A stretch of 64,000 nucleotides of DNA, taken from NCBI GenBank assembly GCA_902363255.1, contig CABIZO010000003.1, positions 496,001 through 560,000 on the forward strand, written 5' to 3'. Source of the DNA: Peptostreptococcaceae bacterium. Its GTDB lineage: Bacteria > Bacillota > Clostridia > Peptostreptococcales > Peptostreptococcaceae. Below the pieces are notes generated by a model, which was not told the DNA's origin, did no database searches, and saw nothing but the letters and a program-made list of their open reading frames with translations. Positions 9,073 to 17,732 of the stretch are shown here, piece by piece. Position 1 is the stretch's first letter, and the number at the start of each line of letters is the position of its first letter. The position numbers were made by a program, and so were the translations under genes.

Positions 9073-9603
9073 TTATATTAATTCTTTAGTTAATAATAAT
9101 CCAATAACAGTTTTTGAATCACAAATTTCATTGCTTATAACCATATTATAAGCATCTTCTCTATCAATCTCGTAAACTTCTAAGAATTCATCTTCTTCTA
9201 AGTGACTTTCTCCTGGAATTAAATTTTTAGCTAGATAAATAAATACTAACTGATTAGAAAATCCTGGTGTTGCATAGTACTTATGAATTAATTTTAAACT
9301 ATCTACACTATAACCAGTTTCTTCTTTTAACTCCCTTATAGCACAATCAAGAGGTGTTTCTCCAATTTCAATTTTACCAGATGGTAACTCATATAATTCT
9401 TTTTCTACTGCTTTTCTATATTGCTTAACTAATACAATTTTATTATCATCTGTTATGGCAACTATGGCCACTGCGCCTTTATGTTCAATTATTTCCCTTT
9501 TTTGATATCCTTTATTAGGCACTTCCACAGTATCTACTCTAAGTTGAATAGTTTTTCCTGTGTAAATTAAATCACTACTTACAGTAGTCTCCTTTGCTAT
9601 CAT
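9073..9603 (-). CDS. Nudix hydrolase, ADP-ribose pyrophosphatase type
   Basis: The protein of about 176 residues carries a complete Nudix box: GKIEIGE, seven residues, then RELKEETGY, which coordinates magnesium. The flanking residues (KYYATPGFSNQLVFIYLA) resemble NudF-type ADP-ribose pyrophosphatases. Substrate is inferred. The start ATG at 9603 has GGAGG 6 bases upstream and overlaps the end of the DUF3866 gene by 29 bases. A Nudix gene just before spoIIM/xerD is also seen in Bacillus. Confidence 0.88.
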   Translation of the reverse strand: MIAKETTVSSDLIYTGKTIQLRVDTVEVPNKGYQKREIIEHKGAVAIVAITDDNKIVLVKQYRKAVEKELYELPSGKIEIGETPLDCAIRELKEETGYSVDSLKLIHKYYATPGFSNQLVFIYLAKNLIPGESHLEEDEFLEVYEIDREDAYNMVISNEICDSKTVIGLLLTKELI

Positions 9604-10672
9604 CACAAACCTCCATTAAGTAATATGCAGCTGTACTTGCTGCATCGAAAAATTCCTTATCTTGTTCGTAATTTCTGCCCATACTTCTTACTCTAAGGTT
9701 AAAATAATCCAAATCTTCTTTGCATCTATTGTTTTCTAAATAAATTATATTGTGTTTGTCAAATAATCTATTATCTTTTACTTGTTTTTTTATGTAATCA
9801 AATTTTTCTTTTTCATAAATGGTTATAGGAATATTTACATTTACATTTACAATTTCTTTAAATATAGTCATTGCATGATGTGATATACCCTTATGTCTTT
9901 CTCTTAAATCAGCAAAGCTTATTCTAGGAATTGCTATAGGATTACCTCCTAATTTTCTAACTGCATCTAATATAGGTCCTTGTTCTATCCCTGTGAATCC
10001 ATATTTTGTACCTGTTCCTGCTATCCCAGGTCCCATAGACACAAATACTGCATCTGCCTTTATAATTTCTTTTGCTGTAATTAAAGCTGTGTATATATTA
10101 ATACATTCGAAATCACCACCAAAAGCATTACCAATAGTAATAGTACTATCTATTAAATTTTTTTCTTTTAAATTTTGTACATTTTTACTTAAATATATTG
10201 GAAGTGCTGCTCCATCAGTCATTATATATACTAATTTTTTCTCTGGATTATATCTTTTATAAGATGCTACAAATGGAGTTAACATGCTATGAAGTGTCCC
10301 AACTACAATTGGAATATCTTCCAAACTTTCAAAGTTATTTATGACGTCATGATATTTACTTTCATGATCTTCCACAGCATTTACTTTAACTTGATAAGGA
10401 GTATATCTGAGCTTCATAATATGACCACCTGGTGATAAATCAGATTCTTTGTTATTTAAATTTGCTATAACAAAGTGATACCCACCTGTACCAAGACTTA
10501 ACTCAACTGCCGTTGTATTTAATATTACTTCATCGCCTATATTTATATTTCCAGTTATTTTAGGATAGTTGTAAGCTCTTTGTATTTGTCCATTAATATT
10601 AACTCTTATATCATCTAGCTCTGCACTACTATCAGCTATTTCCTCTACTATTCCTACTTTTTTACTAATCAT
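9575..10672 (-). CDS. DUF3866 family protein of unknown function
   Basis: The 365-residue soluble protein matches my memory of the DUF3866 family: an N-terminal beta-rich region (residues 1-85, with INGQIQRAYNYPKITGNINIGDEVILN) and a larger domain with HSMLTPFVASYKRYNP, MTDGAALPI and VSMGPGIAGTGTKYGF. The glycine-rich stretches could bind a nucleotide or phosphate, but this is only a guess. No membrane segment or signal peptide is seen. It lies four bases after the MraY-like gene and overlaps the Nudix gene, so it is co-translated with an envelope-type gene set. Confidence 0.85.
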   Translation of the reverse strand: MISKKVGIVEEIADSSAELDDIRVNINGQIQRAYNYPKITGNINIGDEVILNTTAVELSLGTGGYHFVIANLNNKESDLSPGGHIMKLRYTPYQVKVNAVEDHESKYHDVINNFESLEDIPIVVGTLHSMLTPFVASYKRYNPEKKLVYIMTDGAALPIYLSKNVQNLKEKNLIDSTITIGNAFGGDFECINIYTALITAKEIIKADAVFVSMGPGIAGTGTKYGFTGIEQGPILDAVRKLGGNPIAIPRISFADLRERHKGISHHAMTIFKEIVNVNVNIPITIYEKEKFDYIKKQVKDNRLFDKHNIIYLENNRCKEDLDYFNLRVRSMGRNYEQDKEFFDAASTAAYYLMEVCDDSKGDYCK

Positions 10673-10676
10673 AAGA

Positions 10677-11501
10677 TTACCTTCCTAATCTATCAATAAA
10701 ATTCAATACCTTATTTTTTTCTATAATTTTTGTTAAAGAGAATTTTTCAGTCAACAAATGAATCAATACTAAAAATACTAACCATCCAATTCTTACATTT
10801 AATGTATAACCAAAAGCCATCAAAATACCTATTGATATTCCAAGTACATTTGATCCAGTATCACCCATCATAGCTTTTGCTTTTAAATCAAAGTTAAAGT
10901 ATGCTAGTACATTTGGTAATATAAGAAGTGGAAGAATTTTTATATATCCAGTTAAAGTTATAAATATTGTAATCATAATAACTAAATATACTTTTATAGC
11001 TCTTCCTGGTCTTAAATCAAATAAATTCATTAGATTTGTTGATAAAGCAATTATTAAAGTATTTATTATAATATCAGTAATATTTTTAGATATTGATACT
11101 GATATTATAAGCCCAACAAATCCACCAAATAGTGCTTTAAATCCTCCTGTTGTAAGTTTTCCTTTGAAAAGACTTTTAAAATGTCCTTTTAATCCACTTA
11201 CATCTCTGTTTCCTATAGTATCATCTATTATACCTGCAAAGAACATGGCCATCATTCCAAATATAAATAAGAATAAACATAACATACTTATGCCATCTAC
11301 TGTAAAAAATGCCACTATTATTCCATTTATTATTATCATTGGAAGAAAGACTATACCCATACTTACAGGTATCATTTCTCCTTTGTAATTAGGTCTTATA
11401 CAATTGCTATCAATTAGTAAGTTTTTGAATAAAGGTATCATTAGGTATGTTCCTACTAAACCTAATAAAAATATTATTCCTCTAAATACATATGAATACA
11501 A
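10677..11501 (-). CDS. MraY/WecA-like glycosyl-phosphate transferase family membrane protein
   Basis: The 274-residue polytopic membrane protein has about eight to nine hydrophobic segments and recognisable landmarks of the polyprenyl-phosphate sugar-phosphate transferase family: DDTIGNRDVSGLKGH (aspartate pair) and MMGDTGSNVLGISIG. The loop that in MraY reads NxxNxxDGxDG is NLMNLFDLRPGRA here, and the protein is shorter than MraY (about 320). It may transfer an unusual sugar phosphate or have lost catalysis. TTG start at 11501 after GGAGG. It follows the GT2 gene by four bases, which suggests the two make or process a lipid-linked glycan. Confidence 0.8.
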   Translation of the reverse strand: MYSYVFRGIIFLLGLVGTYLMIPLFKNLLIDSNCIRPNYKGEMIPVSMGIVFLPMIIINGIIVAFFTVDGISMLCLFLFIFGMMAMFFAGIIDDTIGNRDVSGLKGHFKSLFKGKLTTGGFKALFGGFVGLIISVSISKNITDIIINTLIIALSTNLMNLFDLRPGRAIKVYLVIMITIFITLTGYIKILPLLILPNVLAYFNFDLKAKAMMGDTGSNVLGISIGILMAFGYTLNVRIGWLVFLVLIHLLTEKFSLTKIIEKNKVLNFIDRLGR

Positions 11502-11505
11502 TATA

Positions 11506-12198
11506 TTACCTCCATTCTTTTTTCTTTTGTCTTAGTACTTTCTTAATGTGATAATATTGCTTTCCTCTATGAACAAATCCTTTTAAATCTCTTCCTGTTT
11601 CACTATGAGTCATATTAACTAGTACTTCTTTTATTTTATATCCATATTTTAATATGTCTATGGTCATTCCAACTTCCACACCATATCCAAATGGAATTTC
11701 ATCAAACTTTTCTAATACTTCTTTTTTAAATAGTCTTTGACCTGATAAGGTAGCATCTAATTCTACTCCTGTCATTTCAAGAACAGATTCCTTTGCTAGA
11801 CCTTTAACAAATCCAAGTCCACCTTTTTTCTTTGCAGGAGGGAATTTAGCTATTATAACATCTGCTTCATCATTTAATATTGGTGTTATTAACTTGGCAA
11901 CTTCTTTCGATGAGCTACCAAGATCTGCATCTAAAAATCCTATGATATCTGCTTTTGTCATAGCAACTTTTAAACCGTTATTTAAAGCATAACCCTTACC
12001 TCTATTTTTATCCTGAGTTATAACTGTTATTTTATCACTTTTTACTTCTTTTGCTATCTTTGAAGTATTATCACTAGAACCATCATCTACTACTATTATT
12101 TCGCTTATATCTTTAATATCTTTTATGTTTTCTAGTGTATCTTTAATTTTATTTTCTTCATTGTATGCTGGTATTATTATACTTAAATAAGGATTCAT
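11506..12198 (-). CDS. Family 2 glycosyltransferase (DPM/DPG synthase-like)
   Basis: The GT-A fold is shown by SIIIPAYNEENKI at the N-terminus, VVDDGSSDNT for the nucleotide, the DxD-type motif FLDADLG near residue 95 that binds the metal and sugar nucleotide, and a later SGQRLFKKEVLE region. No C-terminal membrane helices are present, so it likely acts on a membrane lipid from the cytosol. ATG at 12198 is chosen because AAGGAG lies 9 bases upstream; an in-frame TTG six codons earlier would overlap that site. It lies between steB and the MraY-like gene. Confidence 0.88.
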   Translation of the reverse strand: MNPYLSIIIPAYNEENKIKDTLENIKDIKDISEIIVVDDGSSDNTSKIAKEVKSDKITVITQDKNRGKGYALNNGLKVAMTKADIIGFLDADLGSSSKEVAKLITPILNDEADVIIAKFPPAKKKGGLGFVKGLAKESVLEMTGVELDATLSGQRLFKKEVLEKFDEIPFGYGVEVGMTIDILKYGYKIKEVLVNMTHSETGRDLKGFVHRGKQYYHIKKVLRQKKKEWR

Positions 12199-12219
12199 TT
12201 TCTTATTCTCCTTCAATTA

Positions 12220-13101
12220 TTAGTTATTTTCATAAGCAATTAAGTCTTTTGCTAAATCAGATGTTCCATAATTACCAACTATATTTTGATTTTTTAATAA
12301 TGTAGTAAGAGAAATTTTCCCTATGCCTTCATTTATGTTATCTATTGTTGATATATTATTTTCTGAATATAATTTTAAAATTTCATTATTACTATCACTT
12401 TGTGAAACAGCAACTAAATATTTATTTTCTTCTTTTAATCCATCTAAAATTAGTTTTTCTTTTGCACTAAATTTTTCTTTTACGTCTTTTCCTGTTAATT
12501 CTCCAAGTAGAACTACTGAATCATAATCTTGATATTTTTTTTCATCTACATTATTGATTTTTATAACACCTAAATCTTCTAAGGCATATAATTGATCATA
12601 ACCTTTTGTACTTCCTAAAGAACTTACTATGTAATTTATTACATCTTGTGATGATTTAAATGTTTTATTTAAATTCTTAGATAAATCAGCTAATTTTTCC
12701 TCATCACTTATATTATCTTTAATCACTATATTAAAAGATACTGTACCATTAGCATTTTCTATTAATTTTTCTATTTCTTCACTATAATCATGATTCTCAG
12801 TTGTTAGTATTATTCCTGTATTTTTATCAGTTAATACATCTTTAGTCAATACATCAAGATTCTTGTCAATATACTCTCTTACTTTATCTATATCTCCATT
12901 TAAAACTTCAATTTCAGATTGTAAATTTTTATTTTTTTCTTTTAAGTCATCAAATTCTGTATTAAAGCTTTCAAGCACTTCACTTTGTTGCTTACTTAAA
13001 GCTTGATCATAATTTAGATTAAAACCAACTAGTATTCCTACACCTAAAGCTATAAATATAGCACCAATTGTGACTATATAATACTTCATATTTATATTCA
13101 T
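12220..13101 (-). CDS. steB: SteB/MctB-like membrane-anchored coiled-coil protein (annotated elsewhere as copper transporter)
   Basis: The 293-residue protein has one N-terminal membrane helix (residues 7-27, IVTIGAIFIALGVGILVGFN), a coiled coil (about 35-80) and an extracytoplasmic alpha/beta domain. The start region is characteristic of the MctB/DUF3186 family, which is called copper transporter in databases; in Corynebacterium its member SteB works with SteA at the division septum. Directly after steA (22 bases), it supports the same pairing. A copper role has no support here. ATG 13101 follows AGGAGG. Confidence 0.8.
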   Translation of the reverse strand: MNINMKYYIVTIGAIFIALGVGILVGFNLNYDQALSKQQSEVLESFNTEFDDLKEKNKNLQSEIEVLNGDIDKVREYIDKNLDVLTKDVLTDKNTGIILTTENHDYSEEIEKLIENANGTVSFNIVIKDNISDEEKLADLSKNLNKTFKSSQDVINYIVSSLGSTKGYDQLYALEDLGVIKINNVDEKKYQDYDSVVLLGELTGKDVKEKFSAKEKLILDGLKEENKYLVAVSQSDSNNEILKLYSENNISTIDNINEGIGKISLTTLLKNQNIVGNYGTSDLAKDLIAYENN

Positions 13102-13123
13102 ATTAATCCTCCTAATTTATATA

Positions 13124-14245
13124 TTACATATTTAATAGTAATTTTAATTTTAATTGTATTATTCTGATAAATTGCTGCGTTGTTGGTGATAAATAAGCAA
13201 GTATTAATACAGGAAATAGTGCTGCTATTATCATAGCCCAAATGTATTTAATTTTTAATTTACTTTTATAAAGTAAATTAACACCTTTTGCATCTATTAA
13301 TTTAGATCCTATTTTTAACCTTACAAGGAAAGTACTTGCCATTCCTTTTCTTCCTTTTTCTAAAAAGTCTATCATGTTAGAATGTGTTCCAACTGCAACT
13401 ATTAGCTCCGCCCCATATTCATAAGCTGTAAGCATAGCTATATCTTCACTCGTTCCTGGTGCTGGGAATACTATTGCATCAAGTCCTAAATCTTGTACTC
13501 TTTTAAGTCCTGGTGCTCTACCATCCACATAAGCATGTACTACTATTTCACCCGCTTTTTTTAGTGTTTCATCACTAACACTATCCATATCTCCAACTAT
13601 AACGTCTGGTACATATCCAAATTCTACTAAAGCATCTGCACCACCATCTACTCCAACAAGAACTGGTTTTACTTCTTCTATGTATGAGATTATTGTACTT
13701 AAATCTTCTTTATAGTCCTGACCTCTAACTACAACTAACACGTGTCTATCTTTGTATTTTGTTTTTACTTTAGGGATTTCTACTTCTCCTAAGATGAAGC
13801 CTTTTTCTTTTTTCGCATATTCTATAGTATTATCTATGAATCTATCTAATTCTACAGACATATTATCATAAGCTTCTTTTATTTTTATAGATACTTTTTC
13901 TTTGTCTAAAACACTACCTTCTCCCAAAAGTTGTCCATCTCTATAGATTTGCCCATTGTTTACTTCTATTATTTGTCCTTCTTTTAATTCATCAAATAAT
14001 TCTTGTCCAACATTATCTATAATTAAAATATTTTTATCTGTTAATATTCCTGGCCCTTTATTTGGATATTTCCCACTTATAGATTGGGCTGCGTTAATTA
14101 CTAGCTTAATCTTACCTTCCACAAGAGAATTGGCGGCTACTTCATCTATATCCATATGATTAATAACTGCAATTTCTCCCCCTGTAAGTCTTTTCGCAAG
14201 CCTTTTTGTTTTTCTATCTACTTTAATAGGGGCTTCCACTCTCAT
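13124..14245 (-). CDS. steA: SteA-like putative cytokinetic ring protein with a thiamin-pyrophosphokinase-like fold
   Basis: The 373-residue protein begins with the SteA-type region (KRLTGGEIAVINHMDIDEVAA), followed by a domain like thiamin pyrophosphokinase catalytic domains (GVDGGADALVEFGYVPD, VGDMDSVSD) and ends in a membrane helix (WAMIIAALFPVLILAYL). In corynebacteria SteA acts with SteB in cell separation; a division role here is inferred. ATG at 14245 is set by CGGAGG 8 bases upstream; longer in-frame starts lack such a site. It is the first gene of a ten-gene run ending with pdp. Confidence 0.82.
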   Translation of the reverse strand: MRVEAPIKVDRKTKRLAKRLTGGEIAVINHMDIDEVAANSLVEGKIKLVINAAQSISGKYPNKGPGILTDKNILIIDNVGQELFDELKEGQIIEVNNGQIYRDGQLLGEGSVLDKEKVSIKIKEAYDNMSVELDRFIDNTIEYAKKEKGFILGEVEIPKVKTKYKDRHVLVVVRGQDYKEDLSTIISYIEEVKPVLVGVDGGADALVEFGYVPDVIVGDMDSVSDETLKKAGEIVVHAYVDGRAPGLKRVQDLGLDAIVFPAPGTSEDIAMLTAYEYGAELIVAVGTHSNMIDFLEKGRKGMASTFLVRLKIGSKLIDAKGVNLLYKSKLKIKYIWAMIIAALFPVLILAYLSPTTQQFIRIIQLKLKLLLNM

Positions 14246-14366
14246 AATTAAAACCTCCGATATTTTATTAAAATCATATAACATTATAACATTATTTAAG
14301 AACAAAGGAAATATTTTATAGTTTTATAAATTATTATATGTTTTTTTATTTTTAAAAAGTAATTTG

Positions 14367-15590
14367 TTATATTTCTTTTATTTTTTTAATAAGTAAATCT
14401 TTATCGTTTAAACTCGGGTTGTTTATAACTTCTTCTAAAATATAATTAAGTACTTGCCCGACTGCTTTATTTTTATGCCCCAAAGCCATAATATCTTTTC
14501 CATCTATTTTTAAGTTTTTAATAGTGTAACATTCATTATTTTCTTCAATTTCTTTTAATATATATATAATTTTTTCAAAATTTTTTTCATCACCATAAAT
14601 CACTTTATTTATATCCAAATATTCTTTAAATAAGCTTTTATCTACTTTATTTAATATTTTTTTTACTTTAACCTTATTAAGATCTTCAATATTAGTTTCT
14701 TTTATTAAGCTTAAAATAAGATTATGATTCTTTACTATTTTTTTTGAATATACTAATTCTTCACAAAAACTCTTGCATTTTATATTTAATGACTCAATAA
14801 AATAGTCTAATACTACCAATCTATTTACTAATGTTTTATCAGTTTTATTTAATATATTAATTTTCTCATATAATTTTTCTAACTTACTATAATCTTCTTC
14901 ACTACTTATATTTAAGTAATTTAATAATTTTGTTTTAAAAAGATATATAATATTTTCTGCTTTGTTACTAAGTATGATTTTATTAAATTCATCAGTTATT
15001 CTCTCTAAGCTAATATTTTTTATTATTCTTGCATTATCATAAATAGCTAAAAGAGTGTCATTCTCTATTTTAAAATCTAGTTTACTAGAAAATCTAATAG
15101 CCCTAATCATCCTAAGTCCATCTTCATTAAATCTATCATAAGGGTTTCCCACTGTTTTTATGACTTTATTTTCAATGTCAACCTTACCACCAAATAAATC
15201 TATCAATCCTTCATTTTCATTATATGCCATGGCATTCACTGTAAAATCACGTCTCTTTAAATCTTCTTCTAATCTACTTGTAAAATCAACACTCTCTGGT
15301 CTTCTATGATCCTTATATTCACCTTCTATTCTGTATGTAGTAATTTCATAAATATCTTTATCCATAACCACACTTACAGTTCCATGTTCTATTCCTGTGT
15401 CAATACATTTAAAGTCCTTAAATATCTCCTTAATTGTCTTAGGAGTAGCACTAGTTGTTATATCATAGTCATGAGGCTCAAAACCTAATATAGCATCTCT
15501 AACGCATCCTCCTACTATATAAGCTTCATAATTATTTTCATAGATTTTGTTTATTATATATTTTACTTTTGGAGGTAAGTTTATTTTCAT
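14367..15590 (-). CDS. cca: CCA tRNA nucleotidyltransferase
   Basis: The class II enzyme adds or repairs the CCA end of tRNAs. The head domain shows VGGCVRDAILGFEPHDYDI with the metal-binding aspartates and RRDFTVNAMAYNENEGLIDL with the R-RDFT motif; DGLRMIRAIRF belongs to the neck. The 407-residue length is normal for bacterial CCA-adding enzymes; no HD domain is evident. It lies between spo0A and steA, with the spo0A terminator upstream, so it probably has its own promoter. Confidence 0.94.
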   Translation of the reverse strand: MKINLPPKVKYIINKIYENNYEAYIVGGCVRDAILGFEPHDYDITTSATPKTIKEIFKDFKCIDTGIEHGTVSVVMDKDIYEITTYRIEGEYKDHRRPESVDFTSRLEEDLKRRDFTVNAMAYNENEGLIDLFGGKVDIENKVIKTVGNPYDRFNEDGLRMIRAIRFSSKLDFKIENDTLLAIYDNARIIKNISLERITDEFNKIILSNKAENIIYLFKTKLLNYLNISSEEDYSKLEKLYEKINILNKTDKTLVNRLVVLDYFIESLNIKCKSFCEELVYSKKIVKNHNLILSLIKETNIEDLNKVKVKKILNKVDKSLFKEYLDINKVIYGDEKNFEKIIYILKEIEENNECYTIKNLKIDGKDIMALGHKNKAVGQVLNYILEEVINNPSLNDKDLLIKKIKEI

Positions 15591-15619
15591 ATTTGCATCT
15601 CCTTCTTATGCTGATAATC

Positions 15620-15653
15620 AAAAAATAAAGCCTTCTAATTATTTAGAAGGCTT
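15620..15653 (-). terminator. Terminator of spo0A
   Basis: A perfect 11-bp stem (AAGCCTTCTAA and its complement) with a 4-base loop is followed on the minus strand by TATTTTTT. It is 18 bases past the spo0A stop codon. Confidence 0.9.
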
Positions 15654-15671
15654 ACTGTAATCAATTTAAAA

Positions 15672-16484
15672 TTATTTAACCATGCTGTGTTCTAATCTTA
15701 ATTTATCTGCAATCATTGCTATAAATTCAGAGTTTGTTGGTTTTCCTTTAGTATTATGAACTGTATAACCAAATAATTGATTTATTGTATCAACCTTTCC
15801 TCTACTCCATGCAACTTCTATTGCATGTCTTATCGCTCTTTCAACTCTACTTGGAGTAGTGTTATATTTTTTTGCAATGCTTGGATATAATTCTTTAGTG
15901 ACTGCTCCTAAAAGTTCTACATTATCAATAACCATTTTAATAGCTTCTCTTAAATATAAATATCCTTTTATGTGAGCTGGAACACCTATTTCATGTATTA
16001 TATTTGTTATTTCAGTTTCTATATTTCCTGTATTTTTAACATAATCACTTCTTGTCATTTGTACTTCTTGATTTTGTCTTATTTTTGGTTCTCCACCAAC
16101 AACCTTATTAGTTACTAATTCTCTTATCCTATTAATAAATATTACAAAATCAAAAGGTTTAACAATATAATAATCCGCTCCTAAGTTTATTGCTGTTTGA
16201 GTTATCTTATCTTGCCCAACTGCAGATAGTACTATAATTTTGGGTTGCTTAGGAAGGTCCATAGAATTTAACTTTTCTATTACCCCTAACCCATCTAAGT
16301 GTGGCATTATTACATCTAGTACTAATAAGTCTGGTTGTGTCTTTTGTACTAAGTCAAGAGCCTCAATACCATCTTTTGCTATTCCTAAAATTTCTATATC
16401 TTCTTCATTAGATAAGTATTCTTTTAATAGCTGGCAAAAATCCTTATTATCATCTGCTAATACTATCTTAATTTTTTCATTCAC
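15672..16484 (-). CDS. spo0A: Sporulation master regulator Spo0A
   Basis: Spo0A is the response regulator that launches sporulation. The receiver domain shows the acidic pocket LADDNKD and the phosphoacceptor Asp57 in [13 protein letters not shown]. The C-terminal DNA-binding domain includes [20 protein letters not shown], the highly conserved recognition-helix region. GTG at 16484 is chosen: GGGGGGA lies 6 bases before it, and the protein then starts [12 protein letters not shown] as in Bacillus Spo0A; a TTG five codons earlier would lie inside that site. The length is 270 residues. The promoter carries a sigma-H element and a 0A box. Confidence 0.97.
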   Translation of the reverse strand: MNEKIKIVLADDNKDFCQLLKEYLSNEEDIEILGIAKDGIEALDLVQKTQPDLLVLDVIMPHLDGLGVIEKLNSMDLPKQPKIIVLSAVGQDKITQTAINLGADYYIVKPFDFVIFINRIRELVTNKVVGGEPKIRQNQEVQMTRSDYVKNTGNIETEITNIIHEIGVPAHIKGYLYLREAIKMVIDNVELLGAVTKELYPSIAKKYNTTPSRVERAIRHAIEVAWSRGKVDTINQLFGYTVHNTKGKPTNSEFIAMIADKLRLEHSMVK

Positions 16485-16550
16485 TAAAATTCCCCCCAAT
16501 ATAAGTTTATCTTATTTTAATTTTTTTTATATTATTTCTCTTTTAGGATT

Positions 16551-16578
16551 ATTCGACACTGTAAAATTATATTCCTTC
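16551..16578 (-). promoter_or_regulatory. Sigma-H promoter of spo0A overlapped by a 0A box
   Basis: On the minus strand GAAGGAATA (-35, 16578-16570) matches RNAGGAWWW, and GTCGAAT (-10, 16557-16551) matches RNNGAAT with a 12-bp spacer, the preferred sigma-H spacing. TGTCGAA (16558-16552), the core Spo0A-binding box, overlaps the -10 element. This points to sigma-H-driven expression with direct Spo0A autoregulation; the overlap would favour repression at this promoter, which is an inference. Confidence 0.75.
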
Positions 16579-16604
16579 TAAGTGTTAAAATATTTTATTA
16601 TATT

Positions 16605-17633
16605 TTACAATTTTAACATTTCATCAATAAAAATTCCATATCCTTTTTTAGGATTATGTTTAAATACATAGGTTAAACTGCCAATAAGTTTGTTATTTTG
16701 TATAATAGGGGCACCACTCATACCCTTTACAATTCCACCAGTATAGTCAATTAATTTATCATCAACTACTTTTATTAACATATTATTTTCTTCTTTTAGT
16801 ATTTTCTCTATTTTTATTTCATATGATTCCACATTTCCCTCTTTTGATTGAAAAAGTATATATGCACTACCAGTTTTTACATCATCCTTTCTACCAATTT
16901 CTATAAGCGGAAGATTAAAATTGCGATTATAATTATAAAAGTTTCCTTTTATACCATTATTAGAGTTTATATCGAATTTCCCAACAGAATTATTATAATC
17001 TATAATTGCCTTAATTTGTCCAATATTTTTTTCATTATTTTTATAAACATCTATATTTGAGGTATTGTAAATATTTCCTTGTTTTATTTTCAATAATTTA
17101 TCTGTATCCATATCACAAATACCATGCCCTATGGCATAAAATTCATTTGTCATAGGATTATAACATGTTAGAGTGCCTATACCAGATATCTTATCCCTTA
17201 CCCAAAGTCCTAACTTATATTTATTATTTTCTTCTTTAGTCTTAATTTTACATTTCTTAATTTTATTATTTCTTTCAAATGTAATTTCTACTTCATTTGA
17301 GCAAAGTTCATTTAAAATATTTGTAATATCTTTACTATTATTAACTTTTTCCCCTTCTATAGATATGATATTATCACCTATTTTTAGACCTCCTATATAT
17401 TCTATATCATCTTCTTCAAATCCTATAACTAAGGCTCCATCTGTATCAGCCTTAATTCCAACTATATTTCCAAGGGGATACACATACTGCTTATTTGATA
17501 TACTTTCACTTTGAAATGTTTCTAATATTTCTTTATCTTTTTGTTTTATTAACATCTGACAAGAAATCAATAAAGCAAAAACAAAAAAAATACTTATTGC
17601 ATATTTATTATTTGTTTTCATAGTAAATCCCAT
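16605..17633 (-). CDS. spoIVB: SpoIVB serine peptidase (S55), forespore-to-mother-cell signalling
   Basis: SpoIVB is secreted from the forespore and triggers processing of pro-sigma-K in species that have it. An N-terminal membrane anchor (about residues 13-28) precedes a PDZ domain (DDIEYIGGLKIGDNIISIEGE) and the S55 protease domain, whose catalytic His is in IGHGICDMD and Ser in KGMSGAPI. Length is 342 residues. A second ATG at 17621, with GGGA 6 bases upstream, is as likely a start as 17633. It lies directly upstream of spo0A, as in Bacillus. Strong family match. Confidence 0.92.
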   Translation of the reverse strand: MGFTMKTNNKYAISIFFVFALLISCQMLIKQKDKEILETFQSESISNKQYVYPLGNIVGIKADTDGALVIGFEEDDIEYIGGLKIGDNIISIEGEKVNNSKDITNILNELCSNEVEITFERNNKIKKCKIKTKEENNKYKLGLWVRDKISGIGTLTCYNPMTNEFYAIGHGICDMDTDKLLKIKQGNIYNTSNIDVYKNNEKNIGQIKAIIDYNNSVGKFDINSNNGIKGNFYNYNRNFNLPLIEIGRKDDVKTGSAYILFQSKEGNVESYEIKIEKILKEENNMLIKVVDDKLIDYTGGIVKGMSGAPIIQNNKLIGSLTYVFKHNPKKGYGIFIDEMLKL

Positions 17634-17686
17634 ATCCTTCTAATTATAATTTCTATATTATAATTCCATTTAAAAGTTAAAATATA

Positions 17687-17718
17687 CAAAAAAAGAATAG
17701 AAAATGATTCTATCCTTT
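17687..17718 (-). terminator. Terminator after recN
   Basis: On the minus strand GGATAGAA and TTCTATTC pair (one G-U) around a 5-base loop, followed by seven T residues. It separates recN from spoIVB. Confidence 0.7.
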
Positions 17719-17732
17719 TTAGCAATATTTAA

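Noticed and set aside
12220..13101. Copper transport function for the SteB-like protein
   Set aside because: The database name comes from one mycobacterial member; only one membrane helix and a coiled coil are seen, and no copper-binding motif or copper genes nearby.
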